Positions 1 to 13,405 of a stretch of DNA of 64,000 nucleotides are shown here, in pieces. This DNA is from Phoronis australis (lineage: Eukaryota > Phoronida > Phoronidae). A program made the position numbers and the translations under genes. The stretch is taken from assembly GCA_002633005.1 (NCBI GenBank), contig NMRA01000131.1, positions 485,798 through 549,797 on the forward strand. Reading direction: 5' to 3'. How positions within the stretch are numbered: the stretch's first letter is position 1; each line of letters opens with the position of its first letter. The notes under the pieces are model-generated. The model was not told the DNA's origin, made no database searches, and saw nothing but the letters and a program-made list of their open reading frames with translations.

Positions 1-67
1 GTTGTGTTCGTCTGCGCTAGCACGAACAATATCATCAAATTTCCCTTGCTGTTCGAGGGCTATTTCG
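1..67 (-). CDS. possible partial exon at the left edge, unidentified
   Basis: Read on the minus strand, the first 66 bases are open in one frame and give a protein-like peptide (EIALEQQGKFDDIVRASADE, then two more residues) preceded by an AG that could be an acceptor (positions 69-68). The 'E..(x)DDIV' pattern faintly recalls the acidic-DIV stretch of family 31 glycosyltransferases, but this is a weak impression. An open frame of 22 codons is common by chance, and the exon would continue off the window. No neighbouring exon was found on the right. Confidence 0.2.
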
Positions 68-2020
68 CTTTAAGATTGACGATTTTCATTTGGGAATCTT
101 AAAATTGAACCCAGGTGCTGAAAAGAAATGGAGTAAAATTAGTAACTTTCTCCAAAAATAATCATTTTTAGAAATAAAAGTCAACTCTGGTGTTGGACAA
201 AATGAAAACTGTATCAAATTAAATTTTACAATAGGAAGCTTATGTAGTTCTTCATGCCCTAATTTAGTGGTCTCGGCGAAAAAAGCAAGTTGGTGTTTAG
301 ACAAAATTGCTAAAAACGATCCCCATTGATTGATTTACTGCAAAAATACACCGTTATAGTAATTTTTAACAGTAAAAGCTTCGTAAAATTCCTTTTTGTT
401 TGTGCTTTGCAAATAACTTACGAATGTGTTTAAAGAATACTTCACATATGGAATATGACATAACCCAAGTTACGTATACCTACAACAATGCCTTATCTGT
501 TAACAAGACAGAACCACAGGTTACGCATAAATTGTCACTGGATTAGCCATAGTCTTTACCAATGTCCCGAGAGAGTGGTGAGTGACGGGAGGTAACTCTT
601 TGTATCATTTAACGCTTTTTGGGTAAGATAATAACAATAATGTATGTATTTTTTCACTTTCCCGTACAGTGCACCCAGGTGTCTACATTCTTTCCATAGT
701 GCGGCACTATTGTTAACTTAAAACCTTTTGCCCTTGATCGCACATCTATGTACTTGCATATGTCGAGATCTTTAAGAAGGTCGTGGTGTGGCGCTGTTTC
801 ACGCTAATTTTTGCTCTTACTTCACATTTAAGACAAAACGAGTTCATATACTGCTGCTTTGTTCCAGTGAGAAAGTTCCAAATTGATTAAAATGGCCAAA
901 CACGATTACGTGAAATGCGGGTCGCGTGGACATTGGAAAGGGTGATGCAAAAATAACGCTGCTTCAAATTATTTCGCTATTGACTGCTTTAACAAGAAAT
1001 CTGCATTTGCTTGAAAGTAAGTATTTAAGACTGTGCCTTGTGGTGTACGGTTAGAGGACTCAGGAGACTTGGCCTAGTTTTTCCTAAGTAATTACTACTC
1101 GATTATTCCAATAACCGCTATGTTCTTTCAAGGCTCCGAGAGCACCCGACCGGAAGTTAAAACACCTGCGCTGTGGCGTGCGCTGTGGGGCTGGTAGTGC
1201 CAACCTTGGGGCAACAGTGTCTTATAAAGACGAGTCAACGAGAATTACAGTTAATTATGCAATAAACTGGCACACACTTTGAGTCGAATTATAGAATCTG
1301 AAAAGCTCCTAATTCAATGCATCTAGCAATAGATTACCTCCGAAATAACCTGTAACCGTTACATGAGCCTACCTCTGGTACCAGGGATTTCAATATTTTC
1401 GAACATTTATGGAAATCTAACTTTTACTTTTTTTAGGCAATGCTGTCAATATATTTTCATATTGAAATATGAAACATGGATAATGTTTACTAGCACATAT
1501 TATATACGACTTTCTCAGACACCTAAATCTTTGTTGAAAAGAAAGTTCCATAACTCTTGCCAGCCATCAAAATGCTGGAACAATTCTGACACAACTCTCC
1601 CAAATTGGCAAGCGATTTTCACGTTGTTAGTGAGATACACGACGACTGTGAGGAAAGACTGTGCACCTTAAACCATAGTGACTTAGATGAATACTGCTTT
1701 TAACGGTCATGGAAGGTGCTGTGCGAAATCATCAAATACAGGGATTGGTATACCTTTTAGCAATTGTGGCTTGCTTCGGCAATAACACACCTTAGTTTTT
1801 GAATACATGAATGCATCAGTAATCAAGTGGGCCAAGATACAGATTGGGTATCAAAAATTTAAAACAGCTTACATGAAACGCTAAAGCGGCATTTCGTCCT
1901 GTTTGGCTGGCTGAAACACGCAAATCGTATTTCGCGTTTTACTCTCGTAAAATTGTTCTCATAGTATTCCTTATCGTGATATGATTATGTTTCCGTTACA
2001 AACAGTAATACAGGGAATGT
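68..2020. other. intergenic, nothing recognised
   Basis: No coding region, RNA gene or repeat array could be supported here. Open frames are short (about 100 codons at most, at 1363-1671) and show no family resemblance or splice context. CpG dinucleotides are fairly frequent, in contrast to the gene bodies further right. Confidence 0.6.
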
Positions 2021-2290
2021 CTACATTTGCCATTTCTGAATTCGCTATTTCGGTTTCTTGAGTCATTGATGGTTTCGCTGTTCTTGTTTGTAATGGAAAT
2101 AGAATCCTACCGTGGTAAGGAATATCATACGGCCGATTCCAAGAAAGTGGAAGACCTACATTTGCCATTTCTGAATTCGCTATTTCGGTTTCTTGAGTCA
2201 TTGATGGTTTCGCTGTTCTTGTTTGTAATGGAAATAGAATCCTATCGTAGTAAGGAATATTATACGGCCGATTCAAAGAAAGTGGAAGAC
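2021..2290. repeat. 135-bp tandem duplication, two copies
   Basis: Copies at 2021-2155 and 2156-2290 are nearly identical, differing by only a few substitutions. The unit is 135 bp, divisible by three, so open frames run through both copies on both strands. The peptide repeated on the plus strand starts LPFLNSLFRFLESLM. No splice signal, start context or known domain supports a gene. It is best described as a recent tandem duplication of unknown content. Confidence 0.85.
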
Positions 2291-5229
2291 CTAATCCGAT
2301 TTTCGTTTTTAGCCAGCTATTACAGGGTGAAATGCAATCTGAACTTGTTAATAATATCAACTGATCTACGTCTTACGTAGTCACATGATAAGCGAGAAAC
2401 TGAAACAATCTAAGCAAAAAATCCCAACGAATGTCCATTATATTCAGCTTCAAGTGTGAAAAATGTCTGTTGATTTTTCATCATACAGAGTCTGCTTATG
2501 ATGTTTGTATTCAGCCAGGGCAACCTGGGGCGTAATATACTAACGAATAGGTATTGTCAACGCTTTATCATCATGCCCAAGTTTGGAACACACGTCCTCA
2601 TAAAATATCGGATCCACCATGCCGGTACAATTGAACGTCAAATCCACAAGTAATTCCAAGTTTCACTGAGAATGTTATCCGTTATGCAAGTCTATAGTCC
2701 AAGACCACAGTCACCCTTAAGCACTTGTTCACATAGAGTAATTTTTTTATTGATTTTTAATTCCAAGCATCAGTTTAGCTTAATTTGTGTTGAAAGTATC
2801 GCCACTAAAACGCACTAATACCGCCATATGCAGGCTCACTGGTTGTCGCGAGCCTTTTATATCAATCTACATTTTAAAACATACACGTCTAAAAGCTTTC
2901 TAATCAATTACCTAATTGCAAAGGTACATCTCTATTGTATGCCTACATACGTTTGCTGCTTCTTCTGAAAACAACCAATCACATAGCACAAAGGTTGCAT
3001 TTTGAAGAAGTGAGGAACCTTTCATTTGCTATGTTTTAGTAGGTTCAATCTTTTGTGATAGTTTGCTTTCAAATGATGCAAATTTTCAATATCTGTTTAA
3101 TTTTTCGAATACAAGAAACTCCATAGAAAGTGAGTTGCAGGACTCGTCCATAACCACTTAACAACGGTAACCATGGAATTTTATTAAAAAAATGAAATGC
3201 TTGTTTCAAAATCTCGGAAACCGGTATTAGAAGCTGTTCACGTTACACAGTTTAATTAGTTCGTTTTAACGATTGTATTTTATTAATTTTTTATCTCCTA
3301 CAGGAAAGTTGGATTTCGTAGCATTAACTGGGTTGCTCAGATGGCATGATACAAAGATAGCATATTGTCGCGTCTAAAGATTGATTACAACAGATGAAGC
3401 ATTTCCGGGGAATCATCTAAAGTTTGCCACCAACGGCACTCATGCACGTGAAATCAATTAATCAAAAATGAAATGCTTAGTAATTATATGAGGCTAATAG
3501 ACATACAGCTTCACAAGTCTACATAATTAACGAATCAAAATACGAACCAGAAGACTAGGTGGTTAACTTACCCGTGAATAAATGAGTGATTGGAAATTAA
3601 ACTGTCATCTTGATCCATTAGATAGATATGAAGATTAACTCAACAGACACCTTGTAAACGAAACTGTTGATATCTATCATATCGCAATAGATAATTAGTC
3701 ACCCACTGTTGTACCGATGGTAAAAGAAATTCAAACAAAGACCAGTGTGCCTAACGGATATGCTAAGATATGTGAATGTTCCACGCGCCGTTAGCATTTT
3801 GCTTTCTTTTCAGTTCAACAAAATCCAAGAAATCCTTGTTTGCTTCAATGAAAAAGCCAACTTACCACCAAATAAATTCTGACTGAGACATCCACACATA
3901 CGTGGTCTGCGAAGACAATAAAGAACGGCTTCTTGCCATCAACGCGTCACATTCGATCGGCCATATTGTCGACGCCAACAGAACCTGGCTTAGGAACAGT
4001 CACAAAAGATACTGCCGTGCTTGTTACTAGCCTTGAAAGCCTCAGAACTGCCAACGTCAGAAAGAAAATAACATGTGAGAGAAGAGTCCAAACTTGTTGA
4101 TAAATCCGTCTAGAATTCTAAATGGACATTCTTGCTGAAAAGAAATAAAGAACTTTGGGACCAGAAACCATATGAAGCGATGCGCTGTGCCGAAGTCGAT
4201 TGTCTAGCATACGCGATGAGTCGAGTATCGATTTTGAAAATGTAATTTATGGAATCCGCATTTATGCACCAATATATAAATAAGTTCTCGTCGAAAACGC
4301 AGATGGGTAAACCCCTACGGGTATATGGTAAGCTTTGAGCACGCATTTACTGCAAGACATATTATCGAATATGAGGCGCTTCTCACGTTCAAAATGGCTG
4401 AAACAAGCTAGAGCAGCTATTGGCCAATATCAAAGTCCAGTTCAAGAGTCCGTGAATTCATAACGAGTCACTTGTCGAATTTTTGCTTAAAAAGAAATTT
4501 CGTAACCAAGATTTCCTATTCTGAGGTGGCCTGAAAATTATTGTTGAAAACACATTTCACATTTTTCACTTTACCCCACTAATTACTAGACTTGCCGGGG
4601 TTCAAACCGAACATGATGATCCATTTCGGTCCCCAAACCAACAGAGGCGCCAGAAATGTCAACCCACAGTGCAATGGAAAATTAATTCCCTCCGTGACTG
4701 CTGCATAACGAAATCTTGGAACTGGTATTAAACTTAAAGTATGCCGTTCGAAGAAGACTATGCTCCTGCTTCACCAATCTTGCACTAACGCAACGTTCTG
4801 GTATATTCGTGTTTCTCATAAATTAGCTTGTGTATCCGATACATGTGAGGCAGCTCATCCATTCAGATATTGATCGTTGCTAATTCTGGTGATGAAAAGC
4901 AATCGTAGCCACTAACTAGCAATTAGTAGGGTGATCAGGAGTTGTAAGAAAATATATAAACTTACACTATTACCGAGCTTTAACGTTTGATTTCTGAGTT
5001 ATTTAAAAACCAAAAATCTATGCGAGGCCAGTGATTAAAAAATGCCACTGTTGTAATTATGACGCATGAAATATCGACGTTTTCATACCCACTTGACCCG
5101 AGCATAGAATCTATTCGTGTCGCCACCAATTCTGCCGCCGATAAAACACAAAAATATAATGGCCTACGTTACCCTGTCATGGACGACATACCGTAATCAA
5201 TAAATTCACCAATATTATTATCCCATCAC
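2291..5229. other. intergenic, nothing firm
   Basis: No gene recognised. An open stretch on the minus strand near 3870-3955 ends at a good GTAAGT donor but has no identifiable upstream acceptor or homology. No tandem arrays were noticed. Confidence 0.5.
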
Positions 5230-5269
5230 TTGCATCAGAACAATATTCGTCAATGCCACATCCTTACCC

Positions 5270-5615
5270 ACACAACCATCGTTGTCCCAGCCTTGTCCAC
5301 ACAACCTTTGTTATCCCATCCTTACCCACAAACCATCGCTGTCCCATCCTTACCCACACAGCCATCGCTGTCCCATCCTTACCCACAAAGCATCGCTGTC
5401 CCATCCTTACCCACACAAACATCGTTGTCCCATCCTTACCCACACAAACATCGTTGTCCCATCCTTACCCACACAACCATCGTTGTCCCATCCTTACCCA
5501 CACAAGTATCGTTGTCCCATCCTTACCCACACAACCATCGCTGTCCCATCCTTACTCACACAACCATCGTTGTCCCATCCTTACCCACACAAGTATCGTT
5601 GTCCCATCCTCACAA
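5270..5615. repeat. 29-bp minisatellite, about 11 to 12 copies
   Basis: Units of about 29 bp (some 28) read CCATCCTTACCCACAC followed by AACCATCGTTGTC-like sequence. Because the period is one less than a multiple of three, each frame cycles through the same peptides and all three plus-strand frames stay open, which produces three spurious overlapping open frames. The purine/pyrimidine split is strong, with the plus strand C/T/A-rich and almost free of G. It is not a CRISPR array: there are no unique spacers, and the host is a eukaryote. Confidence 0.92.
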
Positions 5616-5769
5616 TCATTGTTCTGCCATCATTACCCGCTCAACCATCATACTACGACTACCAATATCACCATTTTTGGTTAATATTACAGTCACCACC
5701 ACCCAAACCATCTGGTGTCCTTGCCGATAGAGCAATCATGATATGACCACAACATCGCCATCTTTAACA

Positions 5770-6180
5770 ACATTAAACTCATGACCACCGCAACCATCAT
5801 AATAATAATTAATACAATTATTTCATAATACCAATGATACTGCTAGAAATAATTATTATGTCAATTTCAGTATGATTATTATTGTTGTTATTATTGTAAT
5901 TAAAATAACTGTGTTCATAAATGATAGTGACATTGATAATGATATTGATAAACATTATTATCAATAGTAGTATCATTATTATTTCCAATGATTAATAATT
6001 ACTATTATCATTACTAATGTCATTAATGTTGTTATAATTATTATGATTATTATTCTTTTTGTTATCATTATTATTATCATTACAATTGCTTTTATAATTA
6101 TTATATACATTATTGCGATTATTAATATTGTTGATTTTTGTTATTATTTCTATGCATTATTGTAGTAATAGTGACTACTT
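5770..6180. repeat. AT-rich ATT/ATA simple-sequence tract
   Basis: About 400 bp of degenerate ATT, TTA and GAT triplets, very low in G and C. It directly follows the 29-bp array. No gene content. Confidence 0.8.
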
Positions 6181-9100
6181 TTGACACTGAAACTGCTAAT
6201 ATTTATTAAGATTAGCTTCAGCATTACTGTCTTGTTATTTTTGCTGTTGGTACTGTGACCTTAAATTATCTTGCATTCAATTTTCAACCGAAAATTACAA
6301 GAGTAAGCATGTCTCTGATGAATGTAAACAAAAACCGATTATCAGATATTTAAATAATTGTTAAACTTTATTAATTAAACAATTCAAAAGGACAAATTTT
6401 GAGGGATGATCCGGGTTATCGCCACACTTACTGTCACAGTGTCTCTCACCTTTGCTGCCACGCCCACTACTGCAACCCCGCAATCATTCCTAATACGGCA
6501 ATCTTTACCGCCATCACCATCACCATTACCTGTGTTATAGGCACTACTGTCACCACATCGCTGCACGCCGCTAAAAGGGTAAAAAGCATGGAGTCACTTT
6601 GGTCCACACCCTGATTTGTACCCCCGCCGCAAATTAAAAATGCTCCTGTTCTGTCGCCACCACTGGACTCGTAACCCGAGAAACGAAACGGGGTGAGGAG
6701 AGTACGTGGCGTCTGTTACCACTTATTGCTATGCTTATTCACATATTCATATTGCTGGCGAGAACCTCAGTTACACACTCGAACAGATATTTTCGTTCCA
6801 CCTGGGAGATTTATTGAAATCTCGTCTTTGAATGTCAGTAAAGTATTGTCTTTAGTACACCATAAATGCCACCTTTAAAGGGACATCTTCGTCCAATAGA
6901 AATAAAGTTCATCCGAAACCAAATCCTCCAGTGTGTCGGCAAGCATGAAGTTTGAAAGCGCTGATCAAATTTGGGCTGCTTCATTTTGTTCGCGGATGCC
7001 CTCTCCAGTTAATAGCTGAAAACAAATTCTACAACGGCAAGGAAACATTTAACTTAACATGAAAGCTTTAAAGTACTTTCTTTCACACTAAAAAGTAGAC
7101 GGGCAGGAAGCGTTGGTATAACATGACCGCATGCATGCGTGCAAGACGTATATAAATATCTGGTTTATACGAAATCAAACTCGTATAGGTGATTCGGGGT
7201 ACTTTTGAGACCTAACTATGAAACAAAGATGTTCTGTATAAAAAAGACCACCATAGCCGCAAAAGTGATTTTGCTGGTTGTTATGGTGATGATGTTAACA
7301 ATGACGACGATGCCAATGACGACGCCAGTGATAAATGTGGAGACAATGATATCTGTAAAGACTATGATAGATGCGGTGGGCTTAAAGACATTGTTAAGCG
7401 CCAGTGAGAATTATTGTGCACGACCGTGACGATGGCGTCGACCAATGTGATTATTTATTAAAGATCTTTATATTACCTTATATCTAACGTCTTGTTTCAT
7501 AACAACTTATACTAAAATTCTATTCGTGTACTCCTGTCTCGTGAGATTCTCGCAGTCCCATCTGTACGGTCGATTCGGCTACTCTGAACGTTTTGTAATA
7601 TAACACACGTCCCAAATGGAATTGCGATCAATGCTTCAGCATCTTTGTCAATATCTGTTCATACAGACATCTGCTATTAATACGGAAAGTCCTTGCAATT
7701 TCACCAGCTTCCCACAGTTTTCAGATTTAAACCAGGAAATAATAACTGAATATTGTGTTCTAATTTAATAAATAGTGACAAAACGGATTCCAAGATTTAT
7801 CTAATTTTAATTTACATAAGTAAGTTTTTTGCTATGCAATAAATTTAGTGTTTTCCTGTTGTGTTTGCGTTCTGCATGTGACTTTTTAATTCAAAATCGT
7901 TATCTTAACTGAGTGCCCGATAAGAGACTGTAACACCTCTAATTGCAAAAAAGGCAATGACTTGTGCATTGGAAGAAATATTGTGATTGTGTCTATGGAA
8001 AATTCATGTGCGTGGATGGGTTCAAACTTCAGTATCTCTTCCGATCGTGACGGATCATAACCGATCGTTGCCTGTTACGCGTTCCACTCGGTCATCAGGC
8101 ATAGATATTTCTCTGTGAATCATATTCCTCAAGTCCTTGGGAATTATTCATATCTTGCCCAATCGATTATAGGATGTAATAAAAGTTTGCAACAGCGTCT
8201 ATTATCAACAAGATGGCAGAAACGGGAATTTTGGATAACCTTACCCTCTCCGGATGCAGACAATAATTCCGTAGTTAGTGACACGACTGGTGCGGTGTGG
8301 GTTTGCCGCTTTTTCGATCTTGCCTATAATCTGGGAATCATAACACTCGCCATTCTCTCCTAATCTGCTAACAAAGCGAATCAGTTTCGATATGAGAAGG
8401 AAATGTAAGATTTTAAAACGGGAAGCTGCTATCTAAAACTTGTTTTAGGCAATGAACAAGGTTGATATTGTCTTGTAAATTTTCAGTGTATAGTCAGCCA
8501 CCAGGTGGCGAGACATGCTCGACCTCGAGTCGGCTCACCCATAAAGTGTCAAGGAAGACGGTATTTCGCGAGAGTCCGCTTCAAAAGCAGTTTGGCAAAG
8601 AACAGTTTTAAAACTAGATGAAGCTTCCGACTTTAGGTAGAATGTCTAGTGGTGATTGTGACATAAACACATGTTGAGAAAGTTTCACTTAGGTGGATGC
8701 AACGAAGATAGTCAAAATAATTCACTATAAGAAGGTTTCTATACTGGCAAGTGAAACCGAAATCTGATTTTGAAAAGCCATCGTCACCTAAAGGTGTTAG
8801 GACAAGTTATGAACAGTTGCAGTTGCATAACCTATTTTCTCACATGGCCTGGAATGTATTAAGACACGACTGGTTAATAATAAGCATGGTTTGTATGTCA
8901 TGCTTCTGTTTTTTACATATGCGTATGCGTATTTACTGAATTTTATTATTGCGTTTGATATGAAAGTACTGTGGGCCGATGGCCTCGAGTATTAATAAAC
9001 GTATTTAACACCGAGTATGTAACTTTTTGATATTACATGGGCAAATCACAAAGTAGAAATCCATGCGCTTTACGGTTTATGGTCTTCAAAACACTAATAC

Positions 9101-10084
9101 CTACAACCAAACGCGCGCCAACCAAACAATGCTAGAATCCCGTGAAGGTGACAAGGTTATGATCGGCAAATCGGGTGTCGCAACTGTACGTACTCCCAGG
9201 ACATGCAAACAACTTCTTAAACGGACTTATCTTCGGCGGCGAATTCAAACGGAGACTACCCCCAACTCAAGAAACGCAGCGGGACTGTGTGCTGTCTCAA
9301 GGTCAATTCGGTGCTCACGCGCGGGGAACCCCTCACTGTTATTTATAAACATTTGTTAAGTTTTAGTATTACAACTTCAAAGACTATTGATTAGATTCTG
9401 ACTTGAACATTTGTTACCAAAGCTGAAAGCAATTTACAATTGTTAGGTCTAAAATAAAAGTACTAATTAAAAGGACTTGAGTTTGCTTTACATTGCGCAA
9501 GCGTGTTTTTACAAAAGTTGCGTCATATAGTTAAAAGTTTTAGACACGTCTATTTTTTCGGCAAAAATATAGTTTTTACAGTTCATGTGAGAGAAACAAA
9601 ATCAAATTTCGTCAAAATTTTTCGGCAAGCCTCGGGATTTTGACGAAATTTCCAAGAGGATTTGCCCAAGTCATAAACCTGACACAAGTATAGGATTCTC
9701 TATATTACAAATCAACATTTTTGCTCCCATAAATGTTCAGGTTTTCACTTTCTATATATTGAATTTCGTGGTTATTTGCTCTACCTAAAATCAGTTTATC
9801 ATAGTCGAGTAGGCCAATCACTGCATCACAGGAAAACCTCGCGAAAATTTCGGCTTCGTTAGCCCTGGAGTAAGGAAAGCAGAAATGAAGCCTTAATCAT
9901 GAAAAGAAAGAAGGTTACTTTTAGTATTCAATATGACAAGACAATGTCATGCTGTTTATACGAAAATACCCGTATATGGTAACTATATGAGCATAACTCT
10001 CAGTAACCAGCTTGGCCCGGCAGGGGTTTAATTTCTGTACTCGAAATCGAACTCGAAATTCAATTGACATTTTTTATTCTAATT
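6181..10084. other. intergenic, small low-complexity tracts only
   Basis: No gene recognised. Short GAT/GAC-rich low-complexity sequence at about 7280-7350 and ACC/ATC-rich sequence at about 6480-6560 create open frames without domain character. Confidence 0.5.
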
Positions 10085-10192
10085 TTGTGCGAACTCAAGA
10101 TATCGTGTATTAGTTTGTGCTTCAGCACAATATGATTTATGCGAACTCAAGATATCGTCTATTAGTTTGTGCTTCAGCACAATATCATTTAT
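10085..10192. repeat. 52-bp tandem duplication
   Basis: The segment beginning GCGAACTCAAGATATCG occurs at 10089 and again at 10141, with two mismatches visible (cgtgt/cgtct and atgat/atcat). Each copy contains the small palindrome-like GTGCTTCAGCAC. Confidence 0.85.
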
Positions 10193-11099
10193 GCATATGA
10201 GCTTCTGGTCCAAGTTAGCATTGATGTCTCCTAGATTTCAATAAAATCTTTAGATTTCGAGTGAAAATTCGAATTTTCGATAACAGACTCGGACTTTTAG
10301 GCTTAATGCTGGGGTCATCAAGTAGGATTCGACAATGGCTGTTATTCACGGAAGCCACTATGTCCAGAAGCATAGGATAATAGACGCTTATCTTGATTTC
10401 GCACAAAAGTAGAATGGAAAAGGCCAAACATAATTTCAAGTTCTGTTTCGAGTAAAAAGATTACTGAGACCCCTGCCGGGCCTCAATATCAGTAGCAATG
10501 TAGAACACGATAGGATTAGCTTACAAATTAATTGTATCTGCAGAGCATCGCTTCGCAGTTTTAAGTTTAATTTGTACGAAAACAAGCTGTTGTTACTCAA
10601 ATTAGGGGGACTGTATAGCAATTGAAATTTCGGTTTATGTTTTTATCCAAGCCGGCACTAACACTGGCCGCGGCAAAGCACAATTCGTTAGCGAAGGTAT
10701 GCACTAAATCCCCAGCGTTTATTTGTTCCCGGTGAGCAGCAGGTAGATCAGTTATATGTTCACTGAGTCAGTTGAATGCAGTGGAACAATTTCGGCAAAA
10801 CGATGACCCACAGAACACCACATCGAGCCTTGTTTCCCACCCTTTACCTTCATGAGAAAGACCAAATCGCAAACCACACTGCAGAGACCTCTGGCGTTAA
10901 ACAAATTATATGCGCCCGAAGGAAGGGTAACATGCCAGACGGCGGACAAAGAAATTGATTTTGCTGTAACCGAACAGCAGTGATAAATGCATTATAATAA
11001 CACATCGACTTATTATTTTGTAGATAGCTATATCGTAATTTCTGTGGGAAATTTTTATTCGGATGTAAAACGATCATTTTAAGATTAAATTGGGAAATC

Positions 11100-11330
11100 T
11101 CTTCAGGACCACCATCATCTTCTTCATCGTCACCATCCATCATCATTGTCATCATGACCATCAACATCATCTTCTCATCACCATCATCATCACCACCATC
11201 ACCATCATCATCATCACCATCATCACTACCACCATCACCATCACCATCATCACCATCATCACCACACCATCACCATCACCGTTTTCGTCATGGCCATCCC
11301 TATCATCATCATGTGTGTACAAGCCTTAGA
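11100..11330. repeat. CAT/CAC (ATC) microsatellite
   Basis: About 200 bp of interrupted CATCAC/ATC triplets, densest at 11150-11290. Open frames across it on both strands are products of triplet periodicity, not genes. Confidence 0.92.
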
Positions 11331-12539
11331 TCTCCAAACACAAATGCCTTTTCATTGGAAACCGACATACATGTATGTACAGTTAAAAAAGACACAATAG
11401 GAAATGTGAAGAAAATAGTGTACAGTATTCATACATTACGCATTCATTGATGAACTGATATATTAGACTCCATTATATCATCGTGACCGCGACCATTATC
11501 ACCACCAACGCCATCGTTACATCCACGTCTACCTCCACCGGAACCAACATGACTGCTTGCTATCAATGCATCAGGAATATATAATGTATTTAACATCACA
11601 ACTCTACTCCCTTGCTCATTGCTGACATATTGTATAATATCACAACATTTTATAGTGTATCTAATATCAAATTAATATGTTGAAACACTGCATTCACATT
11701 TTCATATATTACGACAGTCTTGACACGTTCGACCAGGTGTCGGAATCTAACGACAGTTGATTGATTGTGGAGTACCCAAGACTGTGTCTAAATACAGACT
11801 GGTTGTCGGCCAACGACGAACGACATTGCATCTTCTCAATCTTATATAAGTAAGGGTTGAACATATCTAATCTCTGGTCGAAGAGTTTGGATGGAACATA
11901 AGCGCAAAGGCAGGGCCTTCTCTAAACCATTCTGTTTATAATTGTTGGAGAACGTTGTTCATAGGATGTCGCTAAAGATTGCTGAATTATCCTTGACAGA
12001 AATGTTGCCATAGACACGCCATCACCTATTCCCCAAAACAGTTTAAAAGTTACGTTGGACTAGACTGTTCACCTCAAAGAGGTAGTTCCGATTATATGAA
12101 CCAGTTGTGGATTGGTTTATTCATGACCAATCCTCACTAAGACTACGTCGTGTGACAACCAATAAACCTTAAAATTTTGGGATCTCAGTAGCCAATCTAC
12201 CAAAAGTTGTGAAAATGTAAATTTCGTGGCACAATCACAAGTATTTGTGTTGGCTTTTAATTATGATTACATCACGCGGAAACATGACATAATTTACGAA
12301 TTATGAAACCGATTCCAAACAGTTCCGCCGTTGTTAGAGGGACATCCGGCCATGGAACTATTACAGGGTGTACCAAAAACTTGCTACCCAATCTGATTGT
12401 ACACTACTTTATTTCTTAACACGTTCAAATTTTCAACAATTTGAAACAGAAAGAAAAGGTTTTTGTTTAACACTGATAATTTCCTGTTTTGTCTCCATTT
12501 CTGATAACATTTTCACCGACCTCGTCCTTGAATCACAAT

Positions 12540-13405
12540 TGTATCGTTGGCCATTCGTGTTTTACGGGCGGCACTTTTCAGCCAGTGGTTGGAAAGTGCC
12601 GCCCGTAAAACATGTTCGCAAAATACTGGCGTAAAGAAACTTTTCAAGTCCATATTTAACGAGTGTGAATTAAAAGCGTACACCAGGAGCCTGAAATACG
12701 ACCGTAAATTACTAGATAAGCGTGAATTATCAGCGTAATTCACGAGCGTACATCGACGAGCGTTATGGTTATGTAGAGCCCTGGAAAAATGATGAAATTT
12801 GGCTACCTGTTGTGGAACAACTATTATTTCAGAAATGGCTCATTGGATTCACTGATATGGAACTTTCAGATACTATGCTTTGTGCACTGTTCTTCAAAAT
12901 TTTGTTAGGAATTGATATTAAAATGATCCTGGGTTTCGCATGAGAGGCGGGATTTGGTCATCTTATTGATGTTGTTTGGCTACGAACGTAGCTTTCTTTT
13001 TGCTAGATTTCATTAAAGGCATGGTCATAAATACCCAAATGGTTGTAGTTTAGTATACCATCAAAATTTAATTTTTACTGCGTTTCTTCTTTTAGACATT
13101 ATATCCTTCCACTAAGTTAGTATTTTGAAGTTTTGTACATATTTGGCTGAATGTGCAAACTTGTCGATAAGGTCTTGCGTAATCTTGACGCTCACAATAT
13201 TTAGGCTACTCGTTTTACCTCATCGTTTTACCAGCGTGATATCCGAGCGCAATTTGGAGGCGTAATGTTACTGGCGTACAACTTTTTCAAAGCTCAAATG
13301 ACTTGCAACCTAATCTCTCATTATACATAACGATTACTCTCGTAAAACACGGGTGTGAAAAGTGTATTTACGCCCGTAATTTGCGAGCGTAATTTACGTG
13401 CGACA
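12540..13405. mobile_element. possible non-autonomous DNA transposon (MITE-like) region
   Basis: This stretch contains a strong hairpin (12559-12611) and, around it and at the far end, many related motifs such as GCGTAATT, GAGCGTA, ACGCCCGTAA and ATTTACG. They are clustered at about 12625-12760, 13195-13275 and 13330-13405, and many are in inverted orientation. Such internal inverted motifs near both ends are typical of foldback or MITE elements. I could not define terminal inverted repeats or a target-site duplication, and no transposase is visible, so the element type is inference. Confidence 0.35.
12559..12611. repeat. 19-bp perfect inverted repeat with 15-base loop
   Basis: Left arm GTTTTACGGGCGGCACTTT (12559-12577) and right arm AAAGTGCCGCCCGTAAAAC (12593-12611) are exact reverse complements, separated by 15 bases. 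The arms are GC-rich for this window, so a stable hairpin is expected in single-stranded DNA or RNA. No U-run or terminator role applies in a eukaryotic genome. Confidence 0.93.

Noticed and set aside
3870-3955. Minus-strand open stretch ending at a good GTAAGT donor
   Set aside because: No acceptor or homologous partner exon, and a stop lies just upstream in the most protein-like frame.
5270-5615. CRISPR-like appearance of the 29-bp array
   Set aside because: Units are contiguous with no unique spacers, and the genome is eukaryotic.
5230-5746. Three overlapping open frames on the plus strand giving proline/serine/histidine repeats
   Set aside because: They arise from the 29-bp minisatellite, which is open in every frame; no start context, domain or splice signal.
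11090-11450. Open frames rich in Ile/Thr or Pro/Ser
   Set aside because: Products of the CAT/CAC triplet microsatellite.
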